From an uncultured Oscillospiraceae bacterium (GTDB taxonomy: Bacteria > Bacillota > Clostridia > Oscillospirales > Oscillospiraceae): a stretch of 33,084 nucleotides of DNA. Position 1 is the stretch's first letter, and each line of letters begins with the position of its first letter. Shown piece after piece: positions 1 to 6,854 of this stretch. A program made the translations under genes and the position numbers. The stretch is from contig CAAEKQ010000087.1 in NCBI GenBank assembly GCA_900756575.1, positions 1 through 33,084 on the forward strand. Direction: 5' to 3'. Below the pieces are notes generated by a model. That model made no database searches and was not told the DNA's origin. It was given only the letters and a program-made list of their open reading frames with translations.

Positions 1-966
1 GGGGGTCTTGGGGGTGCCGTCAGGGCCAAGGCCAAGAATGTGATTCTTGAATTCCTCGAACCGATGGCCGTGCTGTGCCACATATTCCTTATCATAGGTA
101 CCCTCGGTGATCCACACATAGGCGATGGCCTCCAGCAGTGCGGCGTCGGTGCCCATCCGGGGACCGATCCACTTGTCGGCGTGCTTGACAGAGGTGTAGT
201 TGTTGAAGGGATCAATGTAGATGAACTGAATGCCCATCTCCTTCATCCACCAGCGCCACAGTGCGGATTCCTGTGCAGAATAACCGCCGCGGCTGGTATC
301 GGGGTCGGTGGACCAGCAGACGATGGTTTCGGTATTCTGCATGGCCATCTCCAGCATATCATAGGGCTCGGGGCCACCCAGACGCCAGTAATAACCGTAG
401 GAGTGCGGAGTGCCCCAGTGGAAGCCCTCCCAGGAGTCCGGGTTATCGGCAATACGGGTATAGCCCATCATGGAGAAGAAGCGCTTAAACAGGGAAATCT
501 TATAGCCAACCAGGCCCCAGGAATGGTGGGAGGAGGTACAGGCCGTAATGGTCTCCTTGCCGTAGGTCTTCTGGAGACGCTTGATCTCCCGGGCCACCAG
601 GCTCAGGGCCTCGTCCCAGGAGGCGCGGCGATAACCGGACTTACCGCGGTTTTCGGTGTTGCGGTTCTTGCCGTCGGGGGTCTCCACAAAGTCCTCGCGG
701 ATCATGGGGTACTTCAGACGGTCATAGGCATAGGTTTTATCCCGCTCGCAGTAGCCCAGCAGACTCATGGTAGTCTTTCTCTGGGGAGTATATTCCTTGC
801 CCCGGGCCTTAATGACCCAGCCTGCGGGATCGTCATCGGTCAGTACGATGGGGCGAACACGACGAATCACGCCGTCGATGGTGTGAAGGGTCATAGGGCC
901 GCCCACGCATACGCTGTGGGTAATCCGCTCTTTTTTCGAGTCGGAACGCATGGGTATTTTTTCCAT
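1..966 (-). CDS. Molybdopterin oxidoreductase, pyrogallol-phloroglucinol transhydroxylase large-subunit (AthL)-like, N-terminal part
   Basis: The gene runs off the left edge, so only residues 1-322 of an expected ~870 are visible. AthL transfers hydroxyl groups between polyphenols in the cytoplasm using a molybdopterin cofactor; the same branch of the DMSO-reductase superfamily holds acetylene hydratase and gut catechol dehydroxylases. The match to Pelobacter AthL as I recall it is close: SSHH at 145-148, NPDSWEG at 175-181, YWRLG at 193-197, IVCWSTDP at 215-222, DKWIGP at 264-269 and DGTPKT at 316-321. His147, Asp177 and Ser178 line up with AthL His144, Asp174 and Ser175, the catalytic and metal-ligand positions. 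No N-terminal Fe-S cysteine cluster is present, as in AthL. The start follows an AAGGAGG site. It is the last visible gene of a minus-strand operon. The substrate is not determined; dehydroxylase, transhydroxylase or hydratase remain possible. Confidence 0.9.
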   Translation of the reverse strand, partial: MEKIPMRSDSKKERITHSVCVGGPMTLHTIDGVIRRVRPIVLTDDDPAGWVIKARGKEYTPQRKTTMSLLGYCERDKTYAYDRLKYPMIREDFVETPDGKNRNTENRGKSGYRRASWDEALSLVAREIKRLQKTYGKETITACTSSHHSWGLVGYKISLFKRFFSMMGYTRIADNPDSWEGFHWGTPHSYGYYWRLGGPEPYDMLEMAMQNTETIVCWSTDPDTSRGGYSAQESALWRWWMKEMGIQFIYIDPFNNYTSVKHADKWIGPRMGTDAALLEAIAYVWITEGTYDKEYVAQHGHRFEEFKNHILGLGPDGTPKTP

Positions 967-981
967 AATGTACAGTCCTCC

Positions 982-1503
982 TTACTTCACTTCAATCATC
1001 TGACGGGCATAGTCGCTCTTGGGGTCGATCTCCACCATGGTGCCCACATACTTGCCGTCCTTGCGCTCAAAGCAGCGCATATCAAAATCCTCAATGACAG
1101 GGATCCAGAACACCCGTCCGTCGGGGCCCTGATAATGCTTGCCTGCATGGAACTGGTGCAGCAGCATTTCCACCGGGCCGCCGGGGGCATCTGCCCGCTT
1201 CTGTGCGGTGGCATAGTGGAGATTCAGGAAGGTGGGGTCGATGACGCCATACTTCTCCATGCGCATGGGGCCAATGTCCTTCCAATCGTCGGTCATGGAG
1301 CGCATGGTCTCCACAATTACATCATATACGTCGGTGCCGGGCATACCGCAGCCCTCAAAGCCCTCATACCAGACCCGATAGGCGTTCATATGCTCGCTGG
1401 GATGATCCTTGAGGATCTCCTTCACCTTAGCTACCAGCTCGTCCTTCTCCATGGTAACGATACCCTGGGGCAGTCGGAGCACATATTTTTTCACAAGATC
1501 CAT
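982..1503 (-). CDS. Unrecognised 173-residue protein, AthL-like operon
   Basis: I do not recognise this family. It is a soluble protein with no signal peptide or membrane segment. It is rich in Asp, Glu, Lys and aromatic residues, with only two cysteines (EGCGMPG near 52 and DMRCFER near 144), so it cannot be the three-cluster Fe-S small subunit of a transhydroxylase. The C-terminal half, with GRVFWIPVIEDFDM and KYVGTMVEID, looks like beta strands. The start is fixed by GGAGG seven bases upstream of ATG. It ends 15 bp before the molybdopterin gene, so the two are almost certainly co-transcribed. An accessory, chaperone or second-subunit role is possible but unproven. Confidence 0.8.
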   Translation of the reverse strand: MDLVKKYVLRLPQGIVTMEKDELVAKVKEILKDHPSEHMNAYRVWYEGFEGCGMPGTDVYDVIVETMRSMTDDWKDIGPMRMEKYGVIDPTFLNLHYATAQKRADAPGGPVEMLLHQFHAGKHYQGPDGRVFWIPVIEDFDMRCFERKDGKYVGTMVEIDPKSDYARQMIEVK

Positions 1504-1517
1504 GGTACTGCCTCCTC

Positions 1518-1817
1518 TTATCGGATCACGTTATGGGCGATCAGCTGATCCATTGCCGCCTGGTCGCCGGGCTTTGCATCCTCGCCCTCGCCGTAGCTCC
1601 AGTCTACCGGAAGCTCAACGGACTTGGTGATACGGATCTCGCCCAGCACAGCGCCGGTGCCGTGATACATCTCGCGGAACTCTGCCGCAGCCTTGACCCG
1701 GGCGTCGTCGTCGTTTTCTGCCAGAACAAAGCACTTGGCCGTGGTGCAAAACACATATTTAGGCTCCGTAGGCTTTTCCAGCTGCTTTTTCTGGGCCTCA
1801 CAATAATACTTTTTCAT
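1518..1817 (-). CDS. Unrecognised 99-residue protein, AthL-like operon
   Basis: A small soluble protein with no recognised family. The N-terminal part has KKYYCEAQKK and an apparent strand pair around YVFCTTAKCFVLAENDDDAR; the C-terminal part is acidic. Two of its three cysteines are close together (near residues 24 and 29), but there is no CxxC pair. The start is preceded by AAGGAGGTGCGGC. The TAA of the upstream Nudix-like gene lies inside this ribosome binding site, so the two genes are probably translationally coupled. The gap to the next gene is 14 bp. The arrangement supports a role connected to the molybdopterin enzyme, without showing what it is. Confidence 0.75.
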   Translation of the reverse strand: MKKYYCEAQKKQLEKPTEPKYVFCTTAKCFVLAENDDDARVKAAAEFREMYHGTGAVLGEIRITKSVELPVDWSYGEGEDAKPGDQAAMDQLIAHNVIR

Positions 1818-1828
1818 GCCGCACCTCC

Positions 1829-2293
1829 TTAATACATCCGCACATCAGGGATGGTACGGCCGTTGATCCAGGGATCGTACTTGTCCAGGAATGCCTTATC
1901 GTCACCGGTAAGCTCCACCAGGCCCAGCTCCGAGGGATGAACCCAACGGAATGCCGTATAGGTTCCGGCATTGGGCTCGGCCTGATAGGTGTCAATGGCC
2001 TCGTAATACCAGTGCTCGTCGCACTTGGTGTGGGTGTTGTGGGTGATGTTGCCGCAGGGAATATGCTCTACGGTACCGTCTTTCCGGTACTTTCTGCCCT
2101 GGACAATGAGCCGTCCGGCCTTGGCCTGAATGCCAAGGGTCTCCCAAGCCGTCCGAGCCACTGCGGTTTCCGGGGTTTCATTCACGCGAATATAGCCCTT
2201 GGGCAGTTCCCAGCCGCCCTCGGGCAGCTGACATACCAGCACGTCTCCGGTGGGGCCGGCATGATGCTGAATCAGAAGCGTAATTTCCGTCAT
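1829..2293 (-). CDS. Nudix-fold protein with degenerate catalytic box
   Basis: This 154-residue protein has the layout of a Nudix domain: a GGWELPKGYI strand-loop near residues 26-35, then a helix that fits the Nudix signature in spacing (G-x5-E-x7-R). In the REuxEE core it reads RTAWET, so the first and last acidic residues that bind the metal are threonines. Canonical Nudix enzymes hydrolyse nucleoside diphosphates linked to another moiety; the losses suggest weak or no hydrolysis and perhaps a binding or sensor role. I chose ATG at 2293 because GGAGGAAGG lies just upstream; the open frame continues further but without a better site. It sits in the operon leading to the AthL-like gene. Confidence 0.75.
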   Translation of the reverse strand: MTEITLLIQHHAGPTGDVLVCQLPEGGWELPKGYIRVNETPETAVARTAWETLGIQAKAGRLIVQGRKYRKDGTVEHIPCGNITHNTHTKCDEHWYYEAIDTYQAEPNAGTYTAFRWVHPSELGLVELTGDDKAFLDKYDPWINGRTIPDVRMY

Positions 2294-2319
2294 TTCTATG
2301 CACCTTCCTCCATGATCGC

Positions 2320-2517
2320 TCAGAGCGTATACTGATGCTCTGCCAGCTGATAGCCCTCGGACTCCAGCTGTGCGCCAACCCGCTCCCGGAACTGGCGGAC
2401 AGTCTCCTGCCATACGTCCCGGTCAATGCGGCGCACTTCCACGCCGTCATCCATGACGCTTGCCCACTCGGTAAAGCCGCGGCGGGTACTTCTACAGACA
2501 AATTTGTAGGTTTTCAA
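2320..2517 (-). CDS. Unrecognised 65-residue protein (TTG start)
   Basis: A small basic protein that begins with TTG, followed by KTYKFVCRSTRRGF. The TTG start is supported by GGGAGGC with ideal spacing, and that site overlaps the TAA of the upstream gene, so translation is likely coupled. The C-terminal half, with DRDVWQETVRQFRERVGAQLE, should form an amphipathic helix. No known motif is visible. The gap to the Nudix-like gene is 26 bp, consistent with one operon. It could be a small accessory protein; I cannot assign a function. Confidence 0.65.
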   Translation of the reverse strand: MKTYKFVCRSTRRGFTEWASVMDDGVEVRRIDRDVWQETVRQFRERVGAQLESEGYQLAEHQYTL

Positions 2518-2520
2518 GAT

Positions 2521-2985
2521 TTAGCCTCCCTCTGTATGATCGTCTCCGGTTGCTTCCTGCCAGCTCATAAAGTCCTGATCCTCCGCAGGCAGCTGTCCGG
2601 TTGCGTCCAAATAAGCAATAATCCCCCGTTCTGCCGCCACCATGGCGCCCATGGGGTTCATATGATCCTTGGGTGTGATTTCAAAGAGTCCGTCGGCCAG
2701 GGATGCCAGATTTTTGAACATGGCGCGATTCCGCTCGTTCACCGGGAATGCCTTCTGCCGTCCGTCTTCCGCATCCATCTTGTGGATGAAGCACTGGAAA
2801 TTATGCCGGATCACCAGCACATACATGATTTCCATTCCCGACTGCACCGCAACGATTTTGCCGCCCTCCAATGCCTCCAGCAGCTTGCCGCCGTCCTTTT
2901 CCAGGGGCCGGAGCTCAACGTCGTTGTCGTGGTTTTCCCGCCGGTCGCGCTCCCGGCTGTGCCGTACTTTTTTCTCGTCGCTCAT
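2521..2985 (-). CDS. Unrecognised 154-residue protein, first gene of the AthL-like operon
   Basis: The N-terminal ~25 residues are highly charged (KKVRHSRERDRRENHDND) and probably disordered. The rest looks like a mixed alpha/beta domain, with ALEGGKIVAVQSG near 38-50, a hydrophobic MYVLVIRHNFQCFIHKMD strand pair and a C-terminal helical part. It has one cysteine and no membrane segment. The family is not recognised. The open frame extends upstream to about 3201, but the Arg-rich extension looks non-coding; ATG at 2985 follows GGAGGCGAGG and is preferred. The leader from the predicted promoter is then about 200 nt. Confidence 0.7.
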   Translation of the reverse strand: MSDEKKVRHSRERDRRENHDNDVELRPLEKDGGKLLEALEGGKIVAVQSGMEIMYVLVIRHNFQCFIHKMDAEDGRQKAFPVNERNRAMFKNLASLADGLFEITPKDHMNPMGAMVAAERGIIAYLDATGQLPAEDQDFMSWQEATGDDHTEGG

Positions 2986-3199
2986 AAAGTCTGTTACACC
3001 TCGCCTCCGTGTGGGCCGAAGGATTTTCCGCCTCCTCCGCCGTTTTGGAACCTTGGGATCGCTGCAAAACCCCGCAATAATACTCCGGTTTCGCATCTTT
3101 GGATATTCTAAACCATGGAACTGTACCAGAGTCAAGGGGCAATTTCCGTCATTCTGCACAAAATCCAAAGAGTTTTTCCGTCTCTTTCGGTTCATCTGC

Positions 3200-3229
3200 A
3201 TTGTACCATGTTTTCGCCCTCTTTGTAAA
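3200..3229 (-). promoter_or_regulatory. Candidate promoter of the AthL-like operon
   Basis: On the minus strand, TTTACA (3224-3229) is followed after 18 bp by TACAAT (3200-3205). It is the best sigma-A type match upstream of the first gene. A weaker TTGACT/TAGAAT pair with 19-bp spacing lies inside the leader at 3105-3135. No recognised riboswitch was seen in the ~200-nt leader. Confidence 0.45.
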
Positions 3230-3287
3230 CAGGAGGGATCAACTTTCCAGGCCCGAACGAAAAAATTTTTTTGCTGTTTATACCCTG

Positions 3288-3316
3288 TTCACAAACGCCT
3301 GATAATATGGTATTAT
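3288..3316 (+). promoter_or_regulatory. Promoter of the zinc-ribbon/DUF5685/J-domain/GrpE operon
   Basis: TTCACA (3288-3293), 17 bp, TATTAT (3311-3316), about 30 bp upstream of the first start codon. It is divergent from the AthL-like operon promoter. Confidence 0.6.
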
Positions 3317-3349
3317 CCATTTTAAGACTCAGAAAGGCAGGTGCGGAAT

Positions 3350-3751
3350 ATGAGAAGGAGAAAGCCATTTCTCGCAGGACGAAACGGCCCCGACGCCCTT
3401 TCCATGACCGCCAGTCTTTCCGCCTGTGTGCTGCTGATCATCGCCATGTTCGCCCGGGGCACCGTAAGCTCCGTACTCTGGCTGCTGGCGCTGATTTGTC
3501 TGGTTTTCTGCTATTTCCGAATTTTCAGCCGCAATACTGCACGCCGCCGGGCCGAAAATCAGCGGTATCTCACCCTGATTGCCCCACTGACCCAGCTGCG
3601 TGCCCGCCGCCGGGAGAAAAAACGCCAGAAGAATCTCTATTGCTTCTTCAAGTGCCCCCAGTGTAACACCGTGCTCCGGGTTCCCAAGGGCAAGGGGCAT
3701 ATCCGGATCACCTGCAAGTGCTGCGGCCACGTGTTTGAAAGGAACAGCTGA
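3350..3751 (+). CDS. Small membrane protein with C-terminal zinc ribbon
   Basis: This 133-residue protein has a basic N-terminus, two hydrophobic segments (about 22-36 and 41-57), a strongly basic linker (ARRREKKRQK, 86-95) and a zinc-ribbon with cysteines 102, 105, 122 and 125 (CPQC and CKCC). The ribbon should face the cytoplasm behind the two-helix hairpin. I chose ATG 3350 over GTG 3341 because AGGTG lies six bases upstream of the ATG. Its stop overlaps the next start (TGATG), so it is coupled to the DUF5685 gene. Similar proteins accompany DUF5685/J-protein clusters in Clostridia; the function is unknown. Confidence 0.8.
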   Translation: MRRRKPFLAGRNGPDALSMTASLSACVLLIIAMFARGTVSSVLWLLALICLVFCYFRIFSRNTARRRAENQRYLTLIAPLTQLRARRREKKRQKNLYCFFKCPQCNTVLRVPKGKGHIRITCKCCGHVFERNS

Positions 3752-4617
3752 TGTTTGGATATATCACAGCCGATCCGGGCAGCCTTACCCAGGCGGAAAT
3801 TGACCGCTACGGCGGCTGCTACTGCGGATTGTGCCGGTGCCTCAGTCGCCGGCATGGTTTTTGCGGCAGAATGACGCTGACCTATGACATGACGTTTCTG
3901 GTGCTGGTGCTGTCCTCCCTCTATGAGCCGGAGGAAACCGCCGGTTCCGGGCGATGTCCGGTGCATCCCGTCAAGCCGCGAAGCTACTGGCAGAACCGGT
4001 TTACGGACTATGCGGCGGATCTCAACCTGATGCTGGCCTGGTGGAACTGCATGGACGACTGGGAGGACGACAAAAACGTCGCCAGCCGCGCCTTTGCGGG
4101 ACTGCTGGGAAAAAAATGCCGCCAGCTGGAGCAGCAATATCCCCGCCAGTCCAAGGCCATCCGCGAAAACCTCGCCGCCCTCCATCAATATGAGGACGGG
4201 CCCCAGGTCAATGCCGATGCCGCCGCCGATTGCTTCGGCAATCTCATGGGCGAGCTGTTTGTATGGCGGGAGGACGATTATTGGGCAAAGGATCTCCGGG
4301 CCATGGGCCAGGGGCTGGGGCGTTTCATCTATATTATGGACGCCTGCATCGACTATCACAGTGACGAGCGCCATCACCGTCCCAACCCGCTCCGGGCGTT
4401 GGGCACCGGAGAGAGAACGCGCCAGGGCGATTATGATCTTCTGTCCATGCTGCTGGGCGACTGCACCGCCGTTTTTGAGCAGCTGCCCCTGGAGCAGGAT
4501 CTCCACCTAATGCGCAACATTTTATATACGGGTGTCTGGCAGAAGTACAACCAGTTTGACCGCCGGCACCACAAGGGAGAACAACACGAAGGAAATGAAG
4601 GAGAAGAACAGTCATGA
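3751..4617 (+). CDS. DUF5685 family protein
   Basis: A 288-residue protein with the DUF5685 signature at the N-terminus: MFGY, then YGGCYCGLC near residues 20-28, followed by LTYDMTFLVLVLSSLYEPEE. The middle and C-terminal parts are predicted helical, with DACIDYHSDERHHRPNP around 197-213, a Asp/His-rich stretch that could bind a metal. The C-terminal tail is charged. It starts within the stop of the zinc-ribbon gene and its own stop overlaps the J-domain start by four bases (ATGA), so the three are translationally coupled. The family has no established biochemical role; the constant link to J and GrpE proteins suggests a part in protein folding or assembly. Confidence 0.85.
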   Translation: MFGYITADPGSLTQAEIDRYGGCYCGLCRCLSRRHGFCGRMTLTYDMTFLVLVLSSLYEPEETAGSGRCPVHPVKPRSYWQNRFTDYAADLNLMLAWWNCMDDWEDDKNVASRAFAGLLGKKCRQLEQQYPRQSKAIRENLAALHQYEDGPQVNADAAADCFGNLMGELFVWREDDYWAKDLRAMGQGLGRFIYIMDACIDYHSDERHHRPNPLRALGTGERTRQGDYDLLSMLLGDCTAVFEQLPLEQDLHLMRNILYTGVWQKYNQFDRRHHKGEQHEGNEGEEQS

Positions 4618-5306
4618 GAGATCCCTATGAGGTTCTGGGCGTCTCCAGAAATGCCAGTGAGGACGAAATCAAGTCCGCCTACCGCAAGCTGGCCAAAAAA
4701 TATCATCCGGATCTCCACCCCGGGGATAAGGAATGCGAACGGAAAATGAATGAGGTCAACGCCGCCTACGACCAGATCAAAAATCCCCAGGCCCAGCGGC
4801 AGTCCTCCGGCGGCTATGGAAGCTCCGGCGGTTACGGCGGTTATGGCGGCTATGGCGGCTATGGCGGCTATGGCTATGATCCCTTTGGGGGCTATCAGCA
4901 GCGGCAGCAGTATAACACCCAGTATGAGACCCGGGATTCCACGGATATTCAGGCCGCACTCCATTATATTCAGGCCGGTGCATTCCCGGAGGCGCTGAAC
5001 GTGCTGTCCTCCATTCCAATGGCGGATCGGGATCACCGCTGGTACTATTGCAGCGCTGCCGCCAACTACGGTCAGGGCAATCGGGTGGCCGCCATGGAGC
5101 ATATCCGCAAGGCCATGGATCTCTGCCCGGGCAATGAGGAATACCGCCAGCTGTACCAGATCATCCAGTCCGGCAGCCGGATGTATACCAACACCGGCTC
5201 CCGCTACGGCTTCCAGACCGGCGGCACCTTCTGCAATCCCATTTGCCTGTCCTGGTGCCTGCTCAATGCCTGCTGTGGCGGCAATGGGCTCTATTTCTGC
5301 TGCTGA
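4614..5306 (+). CDS. J-domain protein with Gly/Tyr-rich linker and Cys-rich tail
   Basis: A 230-residue co-chaperone. Residues 1-60 form a J domain with the HPD motif at 31-33, which stimulates Hsp70 ATPase activity. Residues 62-90 are a low-complexity Gly-Gly-Tyr linker made by tandem repeats. Residues ~105-180 look like TPR-type helices (ALHYIQAGAFPEALNVL, then YYCSAAANYGQGNRVAAMEHI). The last 30 residues carry six cysteines, including a CC pair and a terminal CC. The zinc-finger and client domains of classical DnaJ are absent, so this is a specialised type III J protein, not the housekeeping DnaJ. It is followed closely by GrpE, but no Hsp70 gene is present. Confidence 0.9.
   Translation: MRDPYEVLGVSRNASEDEIKSAYRKLAKKYHPDLHPGDKECERKMNEVNAAYDQIKNPQAQRQSSGGYGSSGGYGGYGGYGGYGGYGYDPFGGYQQRQQYNTQYETRDSTDIQAALHYIQAGAFPEALNVLSSIPMADRDHRWYYCSAAANYGQGNRVAAMEHIRKAMDLCPGNEEYRQLYQIIQSGSRMYTNTGSRYGFQTGGTFCNPICLSWCLLNACCGGNGLYFCC
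4827..4871 (+). repeat. Tandem 9-bp repeat coding Gly-Gly-Tyr
   Basis: Five consecutive 9-bp units of the form GGC-GGY-TAY inside the J-domain gene. They are in frame, so copy-number changes would lengthen or shorten the linker without a frameshift. Confidence 0.85.
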
Positions 5307-5317
5307 GGTGACGCATC

Positions 5318-5758
5318 ATGAAACTGCCTTTTGTAGCCCGTGAGGCTTTGGACACCGCAGAACAGAAATTTGCGGAATTGAATCAGGAATATCAGAATTT
5401 TCGCCGGCGAAATGCCAGTGTCCAGGAGAATTCCTATTTTCAGGGCGGCAGTGATGCACTGAAGGCCATGCTGCCCATCTATGACAACCTGAAGCTGGCC
5501 CTGGAGCAGCCCTGTGAGGATACCGCCTTCCGCACCGGCATTGAAATGACCTTGGCCGAGCTGGAGAAAGCCTTCTCCAAGCTGGACGTTCACGAAATTT
5601 CCGCGCTGGACGCGCCCTTTGACCCCCATCTTCACGAGGCCGTGGAGCATATTGAGGACCCGGAGCTGGCGGAGAATACCGTGGTCCGTGTGATCCGCGC
5701 CGGATTTACCCGGGGCGATACGGTGCTAAGGCACGCACTGGTGGCCGTTGCCAATTAA
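5318..5758 (+). CDS. grpE: GrpE-family nucleotide exchange factor (short)
   Basis: A 146-residue GrpE-like protein. A helical stretch at the N-terminus contains QEYQNFRRRNA, matching the GrpE dimer helix. The C-terminal beta domain has FDPHLHEAVEHIEDPE, close to the family signature, and ends in GFTRGDTVLRHALVAVAN, the normal GrpE terminus. It lacks the long N-terminal coiled coil, being about 50 residues shorter than typical GrpE. The role would be ADP release from an Hsp70 partner. It lies 11 bp after the J-domain gene and is followed by a terminator, so the dedicated Hsp70 often seen in such clusters is missing here. A second, full-length GrpE may exist elsewhere. Confidence 0.88.
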   Translation: MKLPFVAREALDTAEQKFAELNQEYQNFRRRNASVQENSYFQGGSDALKAMLPIYDNLKLALEQPCEDTAFRTGIEMTLAELEKAFSKLDVHEISALDAPFDPHLHEAVEHIEDPELAENTVVRVIRAGFTRGDTVLRHALVAVAN

Positions 5759-5768
5759 CAGCATACAA

Positions 5769-5814
5769 GCAGCACCCCGATCTCCGAACCTTCTCGGAAA
5801 TCGGGGTGCTGCTT
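5769..5814 (+). terminator. Rho-independent terminator after grpE (probably bidirectional)
   Basis: An inverted repeat with arms GCAGCACCCCGAT and ATCGGGGTGCTGC plus an inner TCCGA/TCGGA pairing, followed by TTT. It separates grpE from the convergent LysR gene. Confidence 0.85.
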
Positions 5815-6707
5815 TAATCCGTATTCTCCATGGGCTGGGACATGAACTCGCCGAACAGCCGCAGCAGCGGGTTCTGATTTCGACGATCCCACACCATGCT
5901 CAGGGTGATTTTCCCGTCCAGGGGCATGGAGGTCAGCCGGGAATCCATGGCAATGCTCATGTGCTCGTCAAATACTGCAAAGCCCTCGCCCCGGAGCACC
6001 GCCTGATAGATGGAATCCCGGTTTGGCAGGGTTACAGGCACCGGTTTGCAGCCCTTGTCCAGAAATTGCAGCATCACCAGTTGCAAAGTCACGGGGGTTT
6101 CCTCCTCCTTGGGGAGCATCAGGAGGTTCTGGCCGTCAAAGTCCTCGATGGTCAGGGGCGTTCCCTCCGGCGCCAGCAGACCCTTGCGCACAAATGCCCG
6201 GCCCCGGATACGGTTCACCAGCTGCACGTCCAAGTTGTCATAGAGCTGCACGCTGGTCTCCGTGCACAGCACCACGTCCAGATCGCCACTCTGTACCCGG
6301 CTTTGGAGCTTCCGGAACGTATCGCTTTCAAAATACAGTTCCGCCATGGGATACCGCCGCAATGCTTCCTTCCGGAATTCCATCAGCTGGCGGCTAAAGT
6401 CCCAGCCTACGCCGATGCCCACCCGCAGTCTTAAATGCTCACTGCCGGACAGGGCCGCAGCGGTTTTTTTCGCTTCCTCCATGCCCCGGGCGGTGTGGAG
6501 AAAATACTCCCGGAACACCACCCCCGCGGGAGTCATGGTGAGATTCCGCTTGCTGCTGCGGTCAAACAGGGAAAAGCCCAATTCCTGCTCCAGCAGCTGC
6601 ACCTGACGGCTCACCGAGGGCTGGGAGACATACAGCTCTTCCGCCGCTTTGGAAAAGCTCATGGATTCCGCCACCTTGAGAAAGTATTGTACTTGAAGTG
6701 ATGTCAT
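5814..6707 (-). CDS. LysR-family transcriptional regulator
   Basis: A 297-residue LysR-type regulator. The N-terminal winged helix-turn-helix spans residues ~1-60 (LQVQYFLKVAESMSFSKAAE, then SQPSVSRQVQLLE and LFDRSSKR). The rest is the effector-binding domain with two alpha/beta lobes, which senses a small molecule. I chose ATG 6707 because the helix-turn-helix then begins at the usual position and a GGCGGGG site lies upstream; an ATG at 6737 would add ten residues. It is divergent from the short-chain dehydrogenase, the usual layout for a LysR regulator and its target. The effector cannot be read from sequence. Confidence 0.9.
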   Translation of the reverse strand: MTSLQVQYFLKVAESMSFSKAAEELYVSQPSVSRQVQLLEQELGFSLFDRSSKRNLTMTPAGVVFREYFLHTARGMEEAKKTAAALSGSEHLRLRVGIGVGWDFSRQLMEFRKEALRRYPMAELYFESDTFRKLQSRVQSGDLDVVLCTETSVQLYDNLDVQLVNRIRGRAFVRKGLLAPEGTPLTIEDFDGQNLLMLPKEEETPVTLQLVMLQFLDKGCKPVPVTLPNRDSIYQAVLRGEGFAVFDEHMSIAMDSRLTSMPLDGKITLSMVWDRRNQNPLLRLFGEFMSQPMENTD

Positions 6708-6749
6708 GCCCTGCCCCGCCTTTCTGTTTTTCTCCATTTTACCGCATTT

Positions 6750-6765
6750 ATAGTCATTTGGCTAT
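6750..6765. promoter_or_regulatory. Candidate LysR operator
   Basis: A dyad ATAG-N8-CTAT in the divergent LysR/SDR intergenic region, similar in shape to LysR-type boxes. It lies upstream of the SDR promoter, as expected for an activator site. Confidence 0.4.
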
Positions 6766-6787
6766 AGAAAACTTCGTAAACTGGATA

Positions 6788-6817
6788 TTGGAACCGCCTG
6801 ATTTTCCGTGCTATTCT
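6788..6817 (+). promoter_or_regulatory. Candidate SDR promoter
   Basis: TTGGAA (6788-6793), 18 bp, TATTCT (6812-6817), ahead of the dehydrogenase start at 6855. Confidence 0.4.
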
Positions 6818-6854
6818 ATAGGCATAAACTATTCCTTGAAAGGATCTATGCTCT

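Noticed and set aside
982..1503. Possible AthB-type Fe-S small subunit of the transhydroxylase
   Set aside because: Only two cysteines are present, whereas the small subunit binds three [4Fe-4S] clusters through twelve cysteines.
40..1548. 502-residue plus-strand open frame
   Set aside because: Antisense to the AthL-like gene and its neighbour; the minus strand shows strong, motif-rich homology.
2986..3201. N-terminal extension of the first AthL-operon gene
   Set aside because: The extension is Arg-rich, overlaps the predicted leader and has no ribosome binding site at its start; the internal ATG at 2985 does.
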